Below the pieces are notes generated by a model. The model was not told where the DNA came from. It ran no database searches and saw only the letters and a list, made by a program, of their open reading frames with translations. This document shows, one piece after another, positions 24,970 to 33,700 of a DNA stretch of 64,000 bases (position 1 is the first letter of the stretch; every line of letters starts with the position of its first letter). Source of the DNA: Hymenobacter psoromatis (GTDB taxonomy: Bacteria; Bacteroidota; Bacteroidia; Cytophagales; Hymenobacteraceae); assembly GCA_001596155.1 (NCBI GenBank), contig CP014771.1:2232001-2296000 (forward strand), written 5' to 3'. Position numbers and translations under genes: made by a program.

Positions 24970-25359
24970 ATGAAAAAAACCTCCCTGTTCTTCATCCTGC
25001 TCGGCCTGGCCGCCGCCAGTGCCCACGCCCAAACCAGCGCAGGCCCTACCCCCCCCGCCGACCGCAACGCCGTGCAACAGGCCACCACCCAGGCCCAGCG
25101 CCTGGCCCAGGAGCTGAGCCTCTCGCCCGACCAGCACGCCCGCCTGCGCCAGGTGCTGCTACTGACCCGCCAGCACATGGACGCCGACCGCGCCACCCAC
25201 CACGACGACCCCGCCGCCCTGCAAACCGCCATGACCTTCGACCGGGCCAAATCGGACGAGCTGATTCGCGGGGTGCTCACGCCCGCGCAGTACGTGCGCT
25301 ACCAGCAGCTCAAGGCCGCCCGCATCGGGCAATTGCACACCACGGTGCATACCAATTAG
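24970..25359 (+). CDS. Spy/CpxP-like small periplasmic protein
   Basis: A 129-residue exported protein. Signal peptide MKKTSLFFILLGLAAASAHAQ. The mature part is helical, rich in Q, A, R and H, with ELSLSPDQHARLRQVLL and GVLTPAQYVRYQQLKAARIG. These LTPxQ helices are the hallmark of Spy/CpxP-like or DUF4890 proteins, which are periplasmic chaperones or stress sensors. The ATG 24970 starts the signal peptide; a TTG two codons earlier is possible. It is the first of a tandem pair, each followed by its own terminator. Confidence 0.8.
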   Translation: MKKTSLFFILLGLAAASAHAQTSAGPTPPADRNAVQQATTQAQRLAQELSLSPDQHARLRQVLLLTRQHMDADRATHHDDPAALQTAMTFDRAKSDELIRGVLTPAQYVRYQQLKAARIGQLHTTVHTN

Positions 25360-25410
25360 CTGCATAAGCGCCCTGCGCATTCACCTCAACCTACCGCCTT
25401 CATCGGCAGA

Positions 25411-25444
25411 AAAGCCCTCTCCGGCGATGGAAGAGGGCTTTTTC
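25411..25444 (+). terminator. rho-independent terminator
   Basis: AAAGCCCTCT pairs with AGAGGGCTTT around a 10-base loop and is followed by a T run. It ends the first Spy-like transcript. Confidence 0.85.
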
Positions 25445-25560
25445 GTGCCCGGCGCGGGCTTTGGCGTGCTCCTTGTATTTCCCCTGGCACCTCGGAGCCA
25501 ACGCGGCCGCGCCTCCTGCTTTTCTCTCCTTTTTTCTGCTCAAAAATCAGTTGTTGTATT

Positions 25561-25992
25561 ATGAAAAAGTCCCTGCTTCTGCTGGCCGCTATGGCCTTTG
25601 CCACCGCCAGCTTTGCCCAGACCATCCCCGCCCCTACCCCTGCCCAAACGGCCCAGACGCACCGCGGCAAACATGCTCACCAGCATAAAACCCCCGAGCA
25701 GCGCGCGGACCACCGCACCGCCATGCTCACCAAAAAGCTGAGCCTGACCGCTACCCAGCAGTCTAAGGTGCATCAAATAGTGCTGGCTCAGGCCCAGGAA
25801 GGCCAGGCGCTGAAGGCGCAATACCCCGCCCAAGCGCAGCGGCAGGCCCGCCACCAGGCCATGCAGGCCGGCCGCACCAAGTACCAGGCCCAGCTGCACG
25901 GCGTGCTCAGCGCCGACCAGTATGGCAAGCTGCAAGCCATGCGCCAGGAGCACAAGGGTGAGCACGGCAGCAAGCGGCCAGTTAAAAGCTAG
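25561..25992 (+). CDS. Spy/CpxP-like small periplasmic protein (second copy)
   Basis: A 143-residue exported protein: signal peptide MKKSLLLLAAMAFATASFAQ, then a His-rich linker (HRGKHAHQHKT), then helices KKLSLTATQQSKVHQIVL and GVLSADQYGKLQAMRQEHKG. It shares the layout and the L-S/T-xxQ helices with the protein at 24970-25359, so the two are tandem paralogs. The His-rich linker could bind metal. Separated from the first by a terminator, it should have its own promoter. Confidence 0.82.
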   Translation: MKKSLLLLAAMAFATASFAQTIPAPTPAQTAQTHRGKHAHQHKTPEQRADHRTAMLTKKLSLTATQQSKVHQIVLAQAQEGQALKAQYPAQAQRQARHQAMQAGRTKYQAQLHGVLSADQYGKLQAMRQEHKGEHGSKRPVKS

Positions 25993-26018
25993 CCCGCCGT
26001 GCCCCTACCCCCCTCCCA

Positions 26019-26046
26019 AACCCCGGCCCCACGGCCGGGGTTTTTT
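26019..26046 (+). terminator. rho-independent terminator
   Basis: AACCCCGGCC pairs with GGCCGGGGTT around a 4-base loop, followed by six T. It ends the second Spy-like transcript. Confidence 0.85.
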
Positions 26047-26175
26047 GGTGCCCGGCGCGCCGGGGCGCGGGGTGCCGGGCCGGGCTATGTTGGGCCGGCT
26101 CGTTATATTTGACCTTATCACCTACCCCGGCAGCCCGATAATCAGGCATTTAGCCTCGCGCCGCCAACCTCCCCC

Positions 26176-27549
26176 ATGCCGCTCCCCAGTAGTAGCACCC
26201 CCGCGGTGCAGATTCAGCAATTTTATGATAAGGGCCTGGCGCACGCCTCGTACGCCGTGCGCGCCGGCCGCCAGATGGCCGTGATTGACCCCGGCCGCGA
26301 CCCGCAGCCCTACTACGATTTTGCCGACGAGCACGACGCCGAGATTGTGGCCGTGATTGAGACGCACCCCCACGCCGACTTCGTGAGCAGCCACCTCGAA
26401 ATAGCCCGCGAAACCAACGCCACTATCTATTGCAGCAAGCTCACCGGCGCGCGCTACCCCCACAAAAACTTCGACGACGGCGACCGCCTCAAGCTGGGCA
26501 CCGTGGAGCTGCACGCCCTCAACACCCCCGGCCACTCGCCCGATAGCATCAGCGTATTACTGATGGATGAGCTGGCCCAGACCCGCGCCGTGTTCACGGG
26601 CGACACGCTGTTTGTGGGCGACGTGGGCCGGCCCGACCTGCGCGAGGACGCCGCCGGCGGCGGCCACACCCGCGAGGCCCTGGCCGCCCAGCTCTACGCC
26701 AGCCTGCGCCAAAAGCTGATGGCCCTACCCCCCGCCACGCGCGTGTACCCGGCCCACGGCCCCGGCTCGCTGTGCGGCAAAACCACCAGCCCCGACCTCG
26801 ACAGCACCATCGCCAAAGAGCTGGCTACCAACTACGCGCTCCAGCCTATGTCGGAGCCCGAGTTTATCGAGGTGCTGCTCGAAGACCAGCCGTTCGTGCC
26901 CAAATATTTTGGGCACGACGTGCAGCTCAACAAGCAGGGCGCGCCCAACTTTGAGGACAGCGTGCGGGCCGTGCCGCGCCTGGGCAACCAGGCCGCGCCC
27001 GAGCCGGGCGTGCTGCTCATCGACACTCGGCCGGCCGCGCAGTTCCGCGCCGGCCACCTGCCGGGCGCCCTCAACCTGCAGGACGGCGGCAAGTTCGAAA
27101 CCTGGCTGGGCTCAATAGTCGGCCCCGCCGAGCCGTTCTACCTGCTGGCCGACACCCGGATTCAGCTCGACGCCGTGATTCGCAAAGCCGCCAAAATCGG
27201 CTACGAGGCCACCATCAAGAGTGCGTTGCTCTCCCCTACCCCCCTGCCCGCCACCAGCCCCGAGGTGGACGCGGCAGCCGTGCGCGCCCACCCCGAGCAG
27301 TTCACCATCGTGGACGTGCGCAACCGCACCGAAGCAGCTAAACCCTTATTCGACAACGCCTTGCTTATTCCGCTGCCCGAGCTACGCGAGCGCGTGGGCG
27401 AAATCCCGACCGACCGGCCCGTGCTGGTGCACTGCGCCGGCGGCTACCGCTCGGCGGCCGGGGCCAGCATCATTGCAGCTGGCTTGCCAGGAGTAGCGGT
27501 GTATGATTTGGGCGAGGCGGTGGGGAAGTTTTTGGGGGAGTCGTCTTAA
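26176..27549 (+). CDS. MBL-fold hydrolase with two rhodanese domains (persulfide dioxygenase-like)
   Basis: A 457-residue protein. The N-terminal MBL domain carries ETHPHADFVSSH, the ETHE1/CstB-like form of the HxHxDH motif, in which a Phe replaces the last His, followed by NTPGHSPDSISV and FTGDTLFVGDVGRPD. Two rhodanese domains follow. The first (about 265-350, LLIDTRPAAQFRAGHLPGAL) lacks an active-site Cys. The second has the Cys in VHCAGGYRSAAG. It fits enzymes that oxidise glutathione or CoA persulfides and pass sulfur on (ETHE1, CstB). No cst-like neighbours are present. It is expected in the cytoplasm. Confidence 0.9.
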   Translation: MPLPSSSTPAVQIQQFYDKGLAHASYAVRAGRQMAVIDPGRDPQPYYDFADEHDAEIVAVIETHPHADFVSSHLEIARETNATIYCSKLTGARYPHKNFDDGDRLKLGTVELHALNTPGHSPDSISVLLMDELAQTRAVFTGDTLFVGDVGRPDLREDAAGGGHTREALAAQLYASLRQKLMALPPATRVYPAHGPGSLCGKTTSPDLDSTIAKELATNYALQPMSEPEFIEVLLEDQPFVPKYFGHDVQLNKQGAPNFEDSVRAVPRLGNQAAPEPGVLLIDTRPAAQFRAGHLPGALNLQDGGKFETWLGSIVGPAEPFYLLADTRIQLDAVIRKAAKIGYEATIKSALLSPTPLPATSPEVDAAAVRAHPEQFTIVDVRNRTEAAKPLFDNALLIPLPELRERVGEIPTDRPVLVHCAGGYRSAAGASIIAAGLPGVAVYDLGEAVGKFLGESS

Positions 27550-27704
27550 TTACTGCTGTTACGTAGCGGGGAGTAGCGCGAACTTTGTAGTTCGCGTCCC
27601 CGCGCCGTTAAAGCCATTGCAACGGCGCGGGGACGCGAACTACAAAGTTCGCGCTACTCCCCGTTGCCATCTCGAACAAGGGAGTGCGTAACAGCAGTTA
27701 ATTA
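27547..27704. repeat. MITE-like palindrome with terminal inverted repeats
   Basis: The outer ends TAATTACTGCTGTTAC and GTAACAGCAGTTAATTA are inverted copies differing by one inserted base. Inside is a long hairpin: AGTAGCGCGAACTTTGTAGT and a GTCCCCGCGCCGTT segment pair with their exact complements around a short loop near 27610-27620. No open frame is inside. About 150 bp with clear ends is the form of a MITE or a mobile REP unit. The left end overlaps the stop of the MBL-rhodanese gene. Confidence 0.8.
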
Positions 27705-27739
27705 GGGCTTAGCAATACCTAACTCGTACCTTTACTTAT

Positions 27740-27964
27740 ATGAAAATCACGCTCGAAATCCCTGACAACCGCGCTGACTTCTTGCTGGAATTGTTGCGCA
27801 GCTTACCCTTTGTTAAGCTGCGGGTTCAGGCCGCCAAAGCCGCCCCTTCGGACGAAACCGCTCACCTACTGTCCTCGCCCACCAACGCCGCCCGGCTCTA
27901 CGACGCCCTGGACCGCGACCGCCGGGGCCAGCGGGAAACCCACGAGCTGCCGGCCACGCTGTGA
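27740..27964 (+). CDS. type II antitoxin of a YoeB-like module
   Basis: A 74-residue protein: MKITLEIPDNRADFLLELLR at the start looks like a short strand then helix, and the rest (LYDALDRDRRGQRETHELP) is a charged linker that would bind a toxin. Its TGA overlaps the GTG start of a YoeB-family toxin, the usual antitoxin-first order. The antitoxin frame is intact while its toxin is broken. The N-terminal strand could serve DNA binding and autoregulation, but that is not shown. Confidence 0.75.
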   Translation: MKITLEIPDNRADFLLELLRSLPFVKLRVQAAKAAPSDETAHLLSSPTNAARLYDALDRDRRGQRETHELPATL

Positions 27965-28231
27965 CGTTGAGCTGGGACAGCGCCGCCTGGGAGGATTTTC
28001 AGTACTGGCTCGACACCGACAAGGCGATGGCCCGCAAGATTCGGGGGCTGCTCAAGGAGTGCCTGCGCACGCCCACCACGGGCACGGGCAAGCCCGAACC
28101 CCGAACCCCTTAAACATGACTTCGCCGGCTATTGGTCGCGCCGCATCAGCGGGGAGCACCGGCTGATTTACCGCTTTGAAACCGGCTTAGTGCATGTTTT
28201 GCAATGCCGCTTCCATTACGCCGCAAAGTAG
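27961..28231 (+). pseudogene. YoeB/Txe-family toxin, frameshifted by a 7-bp tandem duplication
   Basis: The frame from GTG 27961 encodes TLSWDSAAWEDFQYWLDT, then GLLKECLRTP, typical of YoeB ribosome-dependent mRNA endonucleases. CCGAACC occurs twice in tandem at 28094-28107. Removing one copy restores GKPEPLKHDFAGYWSRRISG and EHRLIYRFETG with the C-terminal QCRFHYAA, the full YoeB core including the catalytic C-terminal histidine-tyrosine. As written, the frame stops at 28111-28113, before the catalytic half. The toxin is therefore expected to be inactive. Confidence 0.88.
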
Positions 28232-28407
28232 CAAAAGCGGCATTGGCAGGGCGCTTCCTAATCGCGCCAGTTTTTGCCCTTGTTATTCTACTAGCTAGTT
28301 TTTGATTATTTTCAGATTACAGTCAATTTAGTTCCTTCATATTATTTTGCGCCCTTAATCATTGACCACAGCAAGGCATTTGCTGCTTAATCTGTAATAA
28401 GTACTAT

Positions 28408-29292
28408 ATGATTCAGAAACCCATTTGCTGTCTTGTACTGCTTCTTAGCCTTTCATTTTCCGTTTCGCTGCAAGCGTAGCAACGTATTCCCCTGGAGGTA
28501 TTGCCCAGCGGACATATCGTCGTAAAGGCAACCGTTAATGGCGTAGAAGGACGATTTATCTTCGATACCGGTGGCGGAATAAATCTACTCACCCAGAAAT
28601 TCGCACAACGCGTGAAGGGGTTGTAGAAACAGGATGGGCGTTTGACTGCCTTCCGGGCCATTGGCGACCGATTAAACCTGGAACTATATACAGCCAAGTC
28701 CATTACAGTGGGAACCTTTGTTGCCAACAGCACCACCCTAACCGTTTATGAGGGGGAACTAGGGGGCCTAGATGGCCTACTTACTCTAACGGCCTTCCAA
28801 CGCCAACCCTTTACCCTTGATTTGCGCAACAAGCAACTCGTCTTGGAAACGCCTACCTCCTTGGCCAAGCGCCGCAAATCAGGCAACGCTATCCCCCTGC
28901 AAGTGGGCAGTGCCCACGGCCAAACACTTGATATATCCGCCTACTTTCGCGTCAATGATAAGCTGACCCTCTTGTTTCCGCTTGATAGTGGTGCTGGCAA
29001 GGGTGTATACCGCATTAATTCGGCCTTTGCCTCGCAACTCGGGATTGACACCGCTGCACTGGCACCCGCTAATCGCATCGTACGAGCCAGCGAGTTCTCC
29101 CCGAATAACCGTAATATCATCTATTGAGCGACCCTAGACAAGCTTACACCACAAGCAATTCCTAGCCTCCAGCTAACGAAAGCTCCCATCCAGTTGGTCA
29201 ATGGCCTAATTTACGACGGCATTATCCCATTAGACTGGTTAGGCGAACAGCTGACGATTGATATCCCTCATCAGGAACTACTAATTAACTAG
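28408..29292 (+). pseudogene. retropepsin-like aspartyl protease with three in-frame stops
   Basis: One continuous 294-codon frame from ATG 28408 to TAG 29290-29292 contains three internal stops: TAG 28477, TAG 28624 and TGA 29125. There is no frameshift. Conceptual translation gives a signal peptide (MIQKPICCLVLLLSLSFSVS), then GRFIFDTGGGINLLTQ with the DTG catalytic motif of retropepsin-like proteases, and a second lobe with FPLDSGAGKGVYRINSAFA. This fits the Bacteroidota 'aspartyl protease family' of about 300 residues. The gene is AT-richer than its flanks. It is a decayed secreted protease gene beside a broken toxin. Confidence 0.85.
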
Positions 29293-29400
29293 TATTAAGC
29301 TCAAGTTATTGAGTTGATAAATACTTTGCTGCCATGTTAGGGTGATTTAAGCAAGATTTAAACCCTTTTGCAATAGCTAGACGGTAGCCTCTGAAAAGAG

Positions 29401-29432
29401 GAAACCCCGACCGTTGGCGCGGCCGGGGTTTC
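29401..29432. terminator. palindromic hairpin, probable terminator
   Basis: GAAACCCCGACC pairs with GGCCGGGGTTTC (one mismatch) around an 8-base loop. It lies between the protease pseudogene and the convergent PorP gene, with TTTC on each side, so it is a plausible bidirectional terminator. Confidence 0.6.
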
Positions 29433-29544
29433 GATGCGGGGTTTTCTGACAACCCAACATCATACTCACATGACAAGGGAAAACGCGACTAAACTGCTAC
29501 GGGCCTAGAGCAAATGGAGCAGGAAGCGCGTCCGAAGGCCAGCC

Positions 29545-30519
29545 CTACCAGAACTTATTGATACACACCTCCTGGTTTTTCTTCTTCAGCCGCAGGCCAA
29601 TCAGGATTTCGTGGCTGCCGCCGTTGTATCCGGCCAGCTGCGAGGTGCCGGAATCGTAGGAATAGCCTATCGTGTACTGCTCGTAGCTGAGGCCCACCAT
29701 GCCAATCACCGAGTCGAAGGCGCGCCACGACGCGCCGAACCACAGCAGGTCCTTGTACTTGAGCTTGGCGTTGAGGTCCACCGAGAGCGGGCCGGGGCTC
29801 ACAATCTTGACCAGCGCCGAGGGCACCACCGACCAGTCTTCGGAGAGCGGCAGCCGCACCCCACCCGTGAGGAAATAGTGCCGCTGCAGCGAGTTGCCAG
29901 GCGCGCCCGCATCGAGCTGGTTGGGGCCGTAGGAAAAGTTGAGCTTATTGCCAAAAAGCTGCGCGCCGGCTACCCCCACGTAGAAATTGGGGCTATAGAC
30001 CCACAGGCCGGCCGAGCCATCAATGACCCGCGAGGCGGCGCTGGCCGCCACGGTGGTCGGGTCGTAGAAGTGCAGCAATTGCCCATCGACGGCAAACTGC
30101 TGCATGCCCATCGACACGCCCAGGGCCGCGCGGATGTCGCGCGTCAGCCGCAGGTTGTAGGCGTAGGAGCCGTAGAGGCTGGTGCGGCTCGTGGGGCCGG
30201 TCACGTCGTTATATATCAGGCCGCCGATGGCATGAAACGGCCGCTGGCGGTCGCGCAGCGGGTGCTTGCCGTTGGTGCCGCGCCACGGGGCCAGCGACGA
30301 GCTGCCGCTGAGATAAAAGGTGCGGGGCGCGCCCTCCAGGCCCACCCACTGGGTGCGGTAGCTGGCCTTGAGGTCAATATAATCCTCCACGCCGGTCGCG
30401 CCGGGGTTCAGGATATAATTGTTGTTCATGTACTGGCTGTACTGCGCCTGCTGCTGGGCCAGGGCCGGCACGGCGGCCAGCAGCAGCAGGGTAAACAGCA
30501 GAGATAGAGTTTTTTTCAT
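29545..30519 (-). CDS. PorP/SprF family type IX secretion outer-membrane protein
   Basis: A 324-residue outer-membrane beta-barrel-type protein. Signal peptide MKKTLSLLFTLLLLAAVPALAQ. The family start QQAQYSQYMNNNYILNPGATG is unmistakable, then YRTQWVGLEGAPRTFYLSG and YNDVTGPTSRTSLYGSYAY, ending with alternating strands. PorP/SprF proteins help surface attachment of T9SS substrates whose genes carry type B C-terminal signals. Here the upstream gene on the same strand encodes just such a large substrate, and the two are separated only by a repeat element. Confidence 0.93.
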   Translation of the reverse strand: MKKTLSLLFTLLLLAAVPALAQQQAQYSQYMNNNYILNPGATGVEDYIDLKASYRTQWVGLEGAPRTFYLSGSSSLAPWRGTNGKHPLRDRQRPFHAIGGLIYNDVTGPTSRTSLYGSYAYNLRLTRDIRAALGVSMGMQQFAVDGQLLHFYDPTTVAASAASRVIDGSAGLWVYSPNFYVGVAGAQLFGNKLNFSYGPNQLDAGAPGNSLQRHYFLTGGVRLPLSEDWSVVPSALVKIVSPGPLSVDLNAKLKYKDLLWFGASWRAFDSVIGMVGLSYEQYTIGYSYDSGTSQLAGYNGGSHEILIGLRLKKKNQEVCINKFW

Positions 30520-30600
30520 AACCGTAAGTACCTGGAAATTTATTTCAAGAAATTGCTTGATAAGTAAGCAGCTGAATTAATGCCGACGCTATTCTGAAAA

Positions 30601-30711
30601 TCTCTAGAACGTCATTCCGAGCTCGCCGAGGAATCTCGCCCGCGTCGCCGAACGACACCCGGACGACTGCGGGCGAGATTCCTCGGCAAGCTCGGAATGA
30701 CGTTCTAGAGA
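30601..30711. repeat. intergenic inverted repeat (family A)
   Basis: Arms of about 42 bases are almost perfectly complementary, starting TCTCTAGAACGTCATTCCGA, around a ~27-base loop. It separates the PorP gene from the large T9SS protein gene. The same GTCATTCCGAGC core recurs at 42385 and 57008, with a variant at 38552. Confidence 0.85.
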
Positions 30712-30746
30712 CTTCGCTTGCTTCCTGAATAGCTTCAATTAACAAC

Positions 30747-33700
30747 TTAATACAGAATGGTAATCGACCCGGCGTAGGACCTACCCAACGGGCCTTTTGT
30801 GACGACGACGTAATAATAAGTGCCCACCGGGGCGGGCTGGCCGTTGATGTCGCCGCGCCACTCGTTGGCGCGGCTGTAGTTTTCGGTCGAGAAAATCTTG
30901 CTACCCCAGCGGTTGAACACGGTCACGGTGTTGTCGGGATATTGGTCGATAAACTCAATCTGCCAGGTGTCGTCGCGGCCGTCGCCGTTGGGCGTGAAGA
31001 CGTTGGGAATACGGATGGCCGGGTGCACGGTCACCGTCACCTGGCTGGAAGAGGCGCAGCCCCCTACCCCCGCCGAAAGCGTGTAGGTGGTCGTGACCAG
31101 GGGCGCGGCCAGGGGTTGCAGCGGGTTGTTGCCTGGAAAGGTGAGGCCCAGCGCCGGCGTCCACATCACGGGGTAGGTGCCATCGGCGGTGCCTTCCAGC
31201 AGCACCGACGAGCCGGCCAGAATATCCTTATCGGGGCCGGCATTCACCACCACCGGCGGCAGAATGCGCACCACCACGCCGTTGGACACGAGCGTCACGG
31301 CCTGGCCGCAGGCGTCGGCGGTGCTCAGGCGCAGCGTCACGGTCTGGCCCGCGCGCAGCGTAGTGCTGGTGAAAACCGGCGTGGTGGCCCCGGCCACGTC
31401 GTTGCCGTTCACTTGCCACTGGTAGGCGGGGGTAGGGCCGGCGTTGGTCACGCTGGCGATGCTGAACGTGAGCGGCGAGCCCAGGCACACCGGCGCATCA
31501 GGCTGCACGGCAATGGCCAGCGTGGGCTGCGGCGTGGGCGTGCGCGTGACCGTGACGGTGGCCGTGGCCCCGCCCGTGGCGCACAGCCCCACCGTGGGCG
31601 TTACCTGCACCCGCACCTGGTCGCCGGTGGCCAGCGTGCTGCTGGTGAACGTAGGCCCGCTGGCCACGGCCGCGCCGTTGACAAACCACTGGAAGGTGGG
31701 CGCGGCCCCCGCGTTCGTGACCACGGCCGCGAAGGTGAGGGCCGTGCCGGCGCACTGCACGGGCGGGGCCGCCAGGGTCACGGTGGGCGTCACCAAGGGC
31801 TGCACGGTAATCGTAACCACGTTGGAAATGCCCGTGGAGCAAGTGCCGGTGCCCGACGTGACGCGGCGGCGGAAGTAAGTAGTAGCCGTGAGCGGGCCGG
31901 GCGCATAAGTCGAGGCGGTAGCGCCCGCGATGGCATTCCAGGTAGAATTATCCGCCGAAGATTCCCACTGATAAGCAAACGTGCCGATGCCGCCGCCGGC
32001 ATCCCCGGTGCTGGTGAGGGGGGTAGGCGTGTTGCCGGCGCAAATGGTTTGGTCGGCGGCAATGGTGCCGGCCGTGAGCGCCGGCAATACGGTGATGGCC
32101 ACGGAGGCCGAATACACGGGGCCGCACGGCCCCGACGTTACCTGCCGCCGGAAGTAAGTAGTGGCCGTGAGCGGGCCGGGCGCGTAGGTTTCGGCCGTCG
32201 CGCCGCCAATGGCGGTCCAGGTGGCATTATCCGGCGACGATTCCCACTGATAAGCAAACGTGCCGGTGCCGCCGCCAGCACTGGCCAGGCTGGTGAGGGC
32301 GGCGGGGGTAGCGCCGGGGCACACCGCCTGGGCGGTGCCGATGCTGCCCGCCGCCAGGGCCGGAGTTATGGTAATAGTAACGACATTGGACACGGCCGGG
32401 GCGCAGGTGCCCGCGTTCACCCGGCGGCGGAAATAGGTCGTGGCGCTTAGGGTGCCGGGCGCGTAGGTTTCGGCCGTCGCGCCGCCAATGGCCGCCCAGG
32501 TGACATTATCCGGCGACGATTCCCACTGATAGGCAAACGTGCCCGCGCCGCCGCTGGCCGGGGCGCTGCTCGTGAGCGGCGCGGAAGCAGTGCCGACGCA
32601 GAGCGCCTGGTCGCTGCCAATGGTGCCGGCCAGCAGCGCCGGCAGCACGGTAATGGTCACGACGGGCGAATACGCCGGCCCACAATTCCCTGACATCACC
32701 CGCCGCCGATAATACGTCGTGGCTGTAACCGGGCCGGGCGCGTAAGTGGAGGCCGTAGCGCCCGCGATGGCATTCCAGTTCGAATTATCCGGCGAAGCCT
32801 CCCACTGATAGGCAAACGTGCCGGTGCCGCCGCCAGCGTCACCCGTGCTGGTGAGGGGGGTAGGTGTGTCGCCGGCGCACACCGTTTGGTCGGCGGCAAT
32901 GGTGCCGGCCGTGAGCGTTGGCAATACGGTGATGGCTATGGGGGCCGCATACACGGGGCCGCACGGCCCCGACGTTACCTGGCGCCGGAAGTAGGTGGTA
33001 ACCGTGAGCGGGCCGGGCGCATAGGTCTCGGCCGTCGCGCCGGCGATGATAGTCCAGGTAACATTATCCGGCGACGACTCCCATTGATAAGCAAACGTGC
33101 CGGTGCCGCCGCTAACCCCTGCCAGGCTGTTGAGGATGGCGGGGGTAGCGCCGGGGCACAGCGTTTGGGCGGTGCCGATGGTGCCGGCCGCCAGGGCCGG
33201 GGTTATGGTAATAGTGACCACATTGGACAAGACCGGCGCACAAGCGCTGCCCGCACTGGCCTGGCGGCGGAAGTACGTGGTAGCATTCAGGGCACCCGGC
33301 GCATACGTCGGCCCGGTGGCCCCGCCAATGGCCGTCCAGGTAGTATTATCTACCGAAGACTGCCACTGGTACGTGATGGTGCCCGTGCCGCCGCCGGCAT
33401 CAGCGGCGCTGGTGAGGGGGGTAGGCGTGGCACCGGCGCAGAGGGCCTGGTCGGCCGCGATGGTGCCGGCCACCAGGGCGGGCGTCACGGTGATGGTGAC
33501 GACGTTGGTCGGGGCGGTGGTGCAGGTGCCGGAGAGCACCTGCCGGCGAAAATACGTGGTGGTGGCCAGCGGGCCGGGCGCAAAGGTTTCGGCCGTGGCT
33601 CCGTTGATAGTCACCCAGGCAATATTATCCAGCGACGCCTCCCACTGATAGGCAAACGTGCCGGTGCCGCCCGTGGCCGGGGCCAGGCTCGTGAGCGGCG

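Noticed and set aside
28477..29127. Recoding (selenocysteine, pyrrolysine or reassigned stops) for the three stops in the protease gene
   Set aside because: TAG and TGA are ordinary stops in the neighbouring genes and no recoding hairpin was seen after them; decay is simpler.
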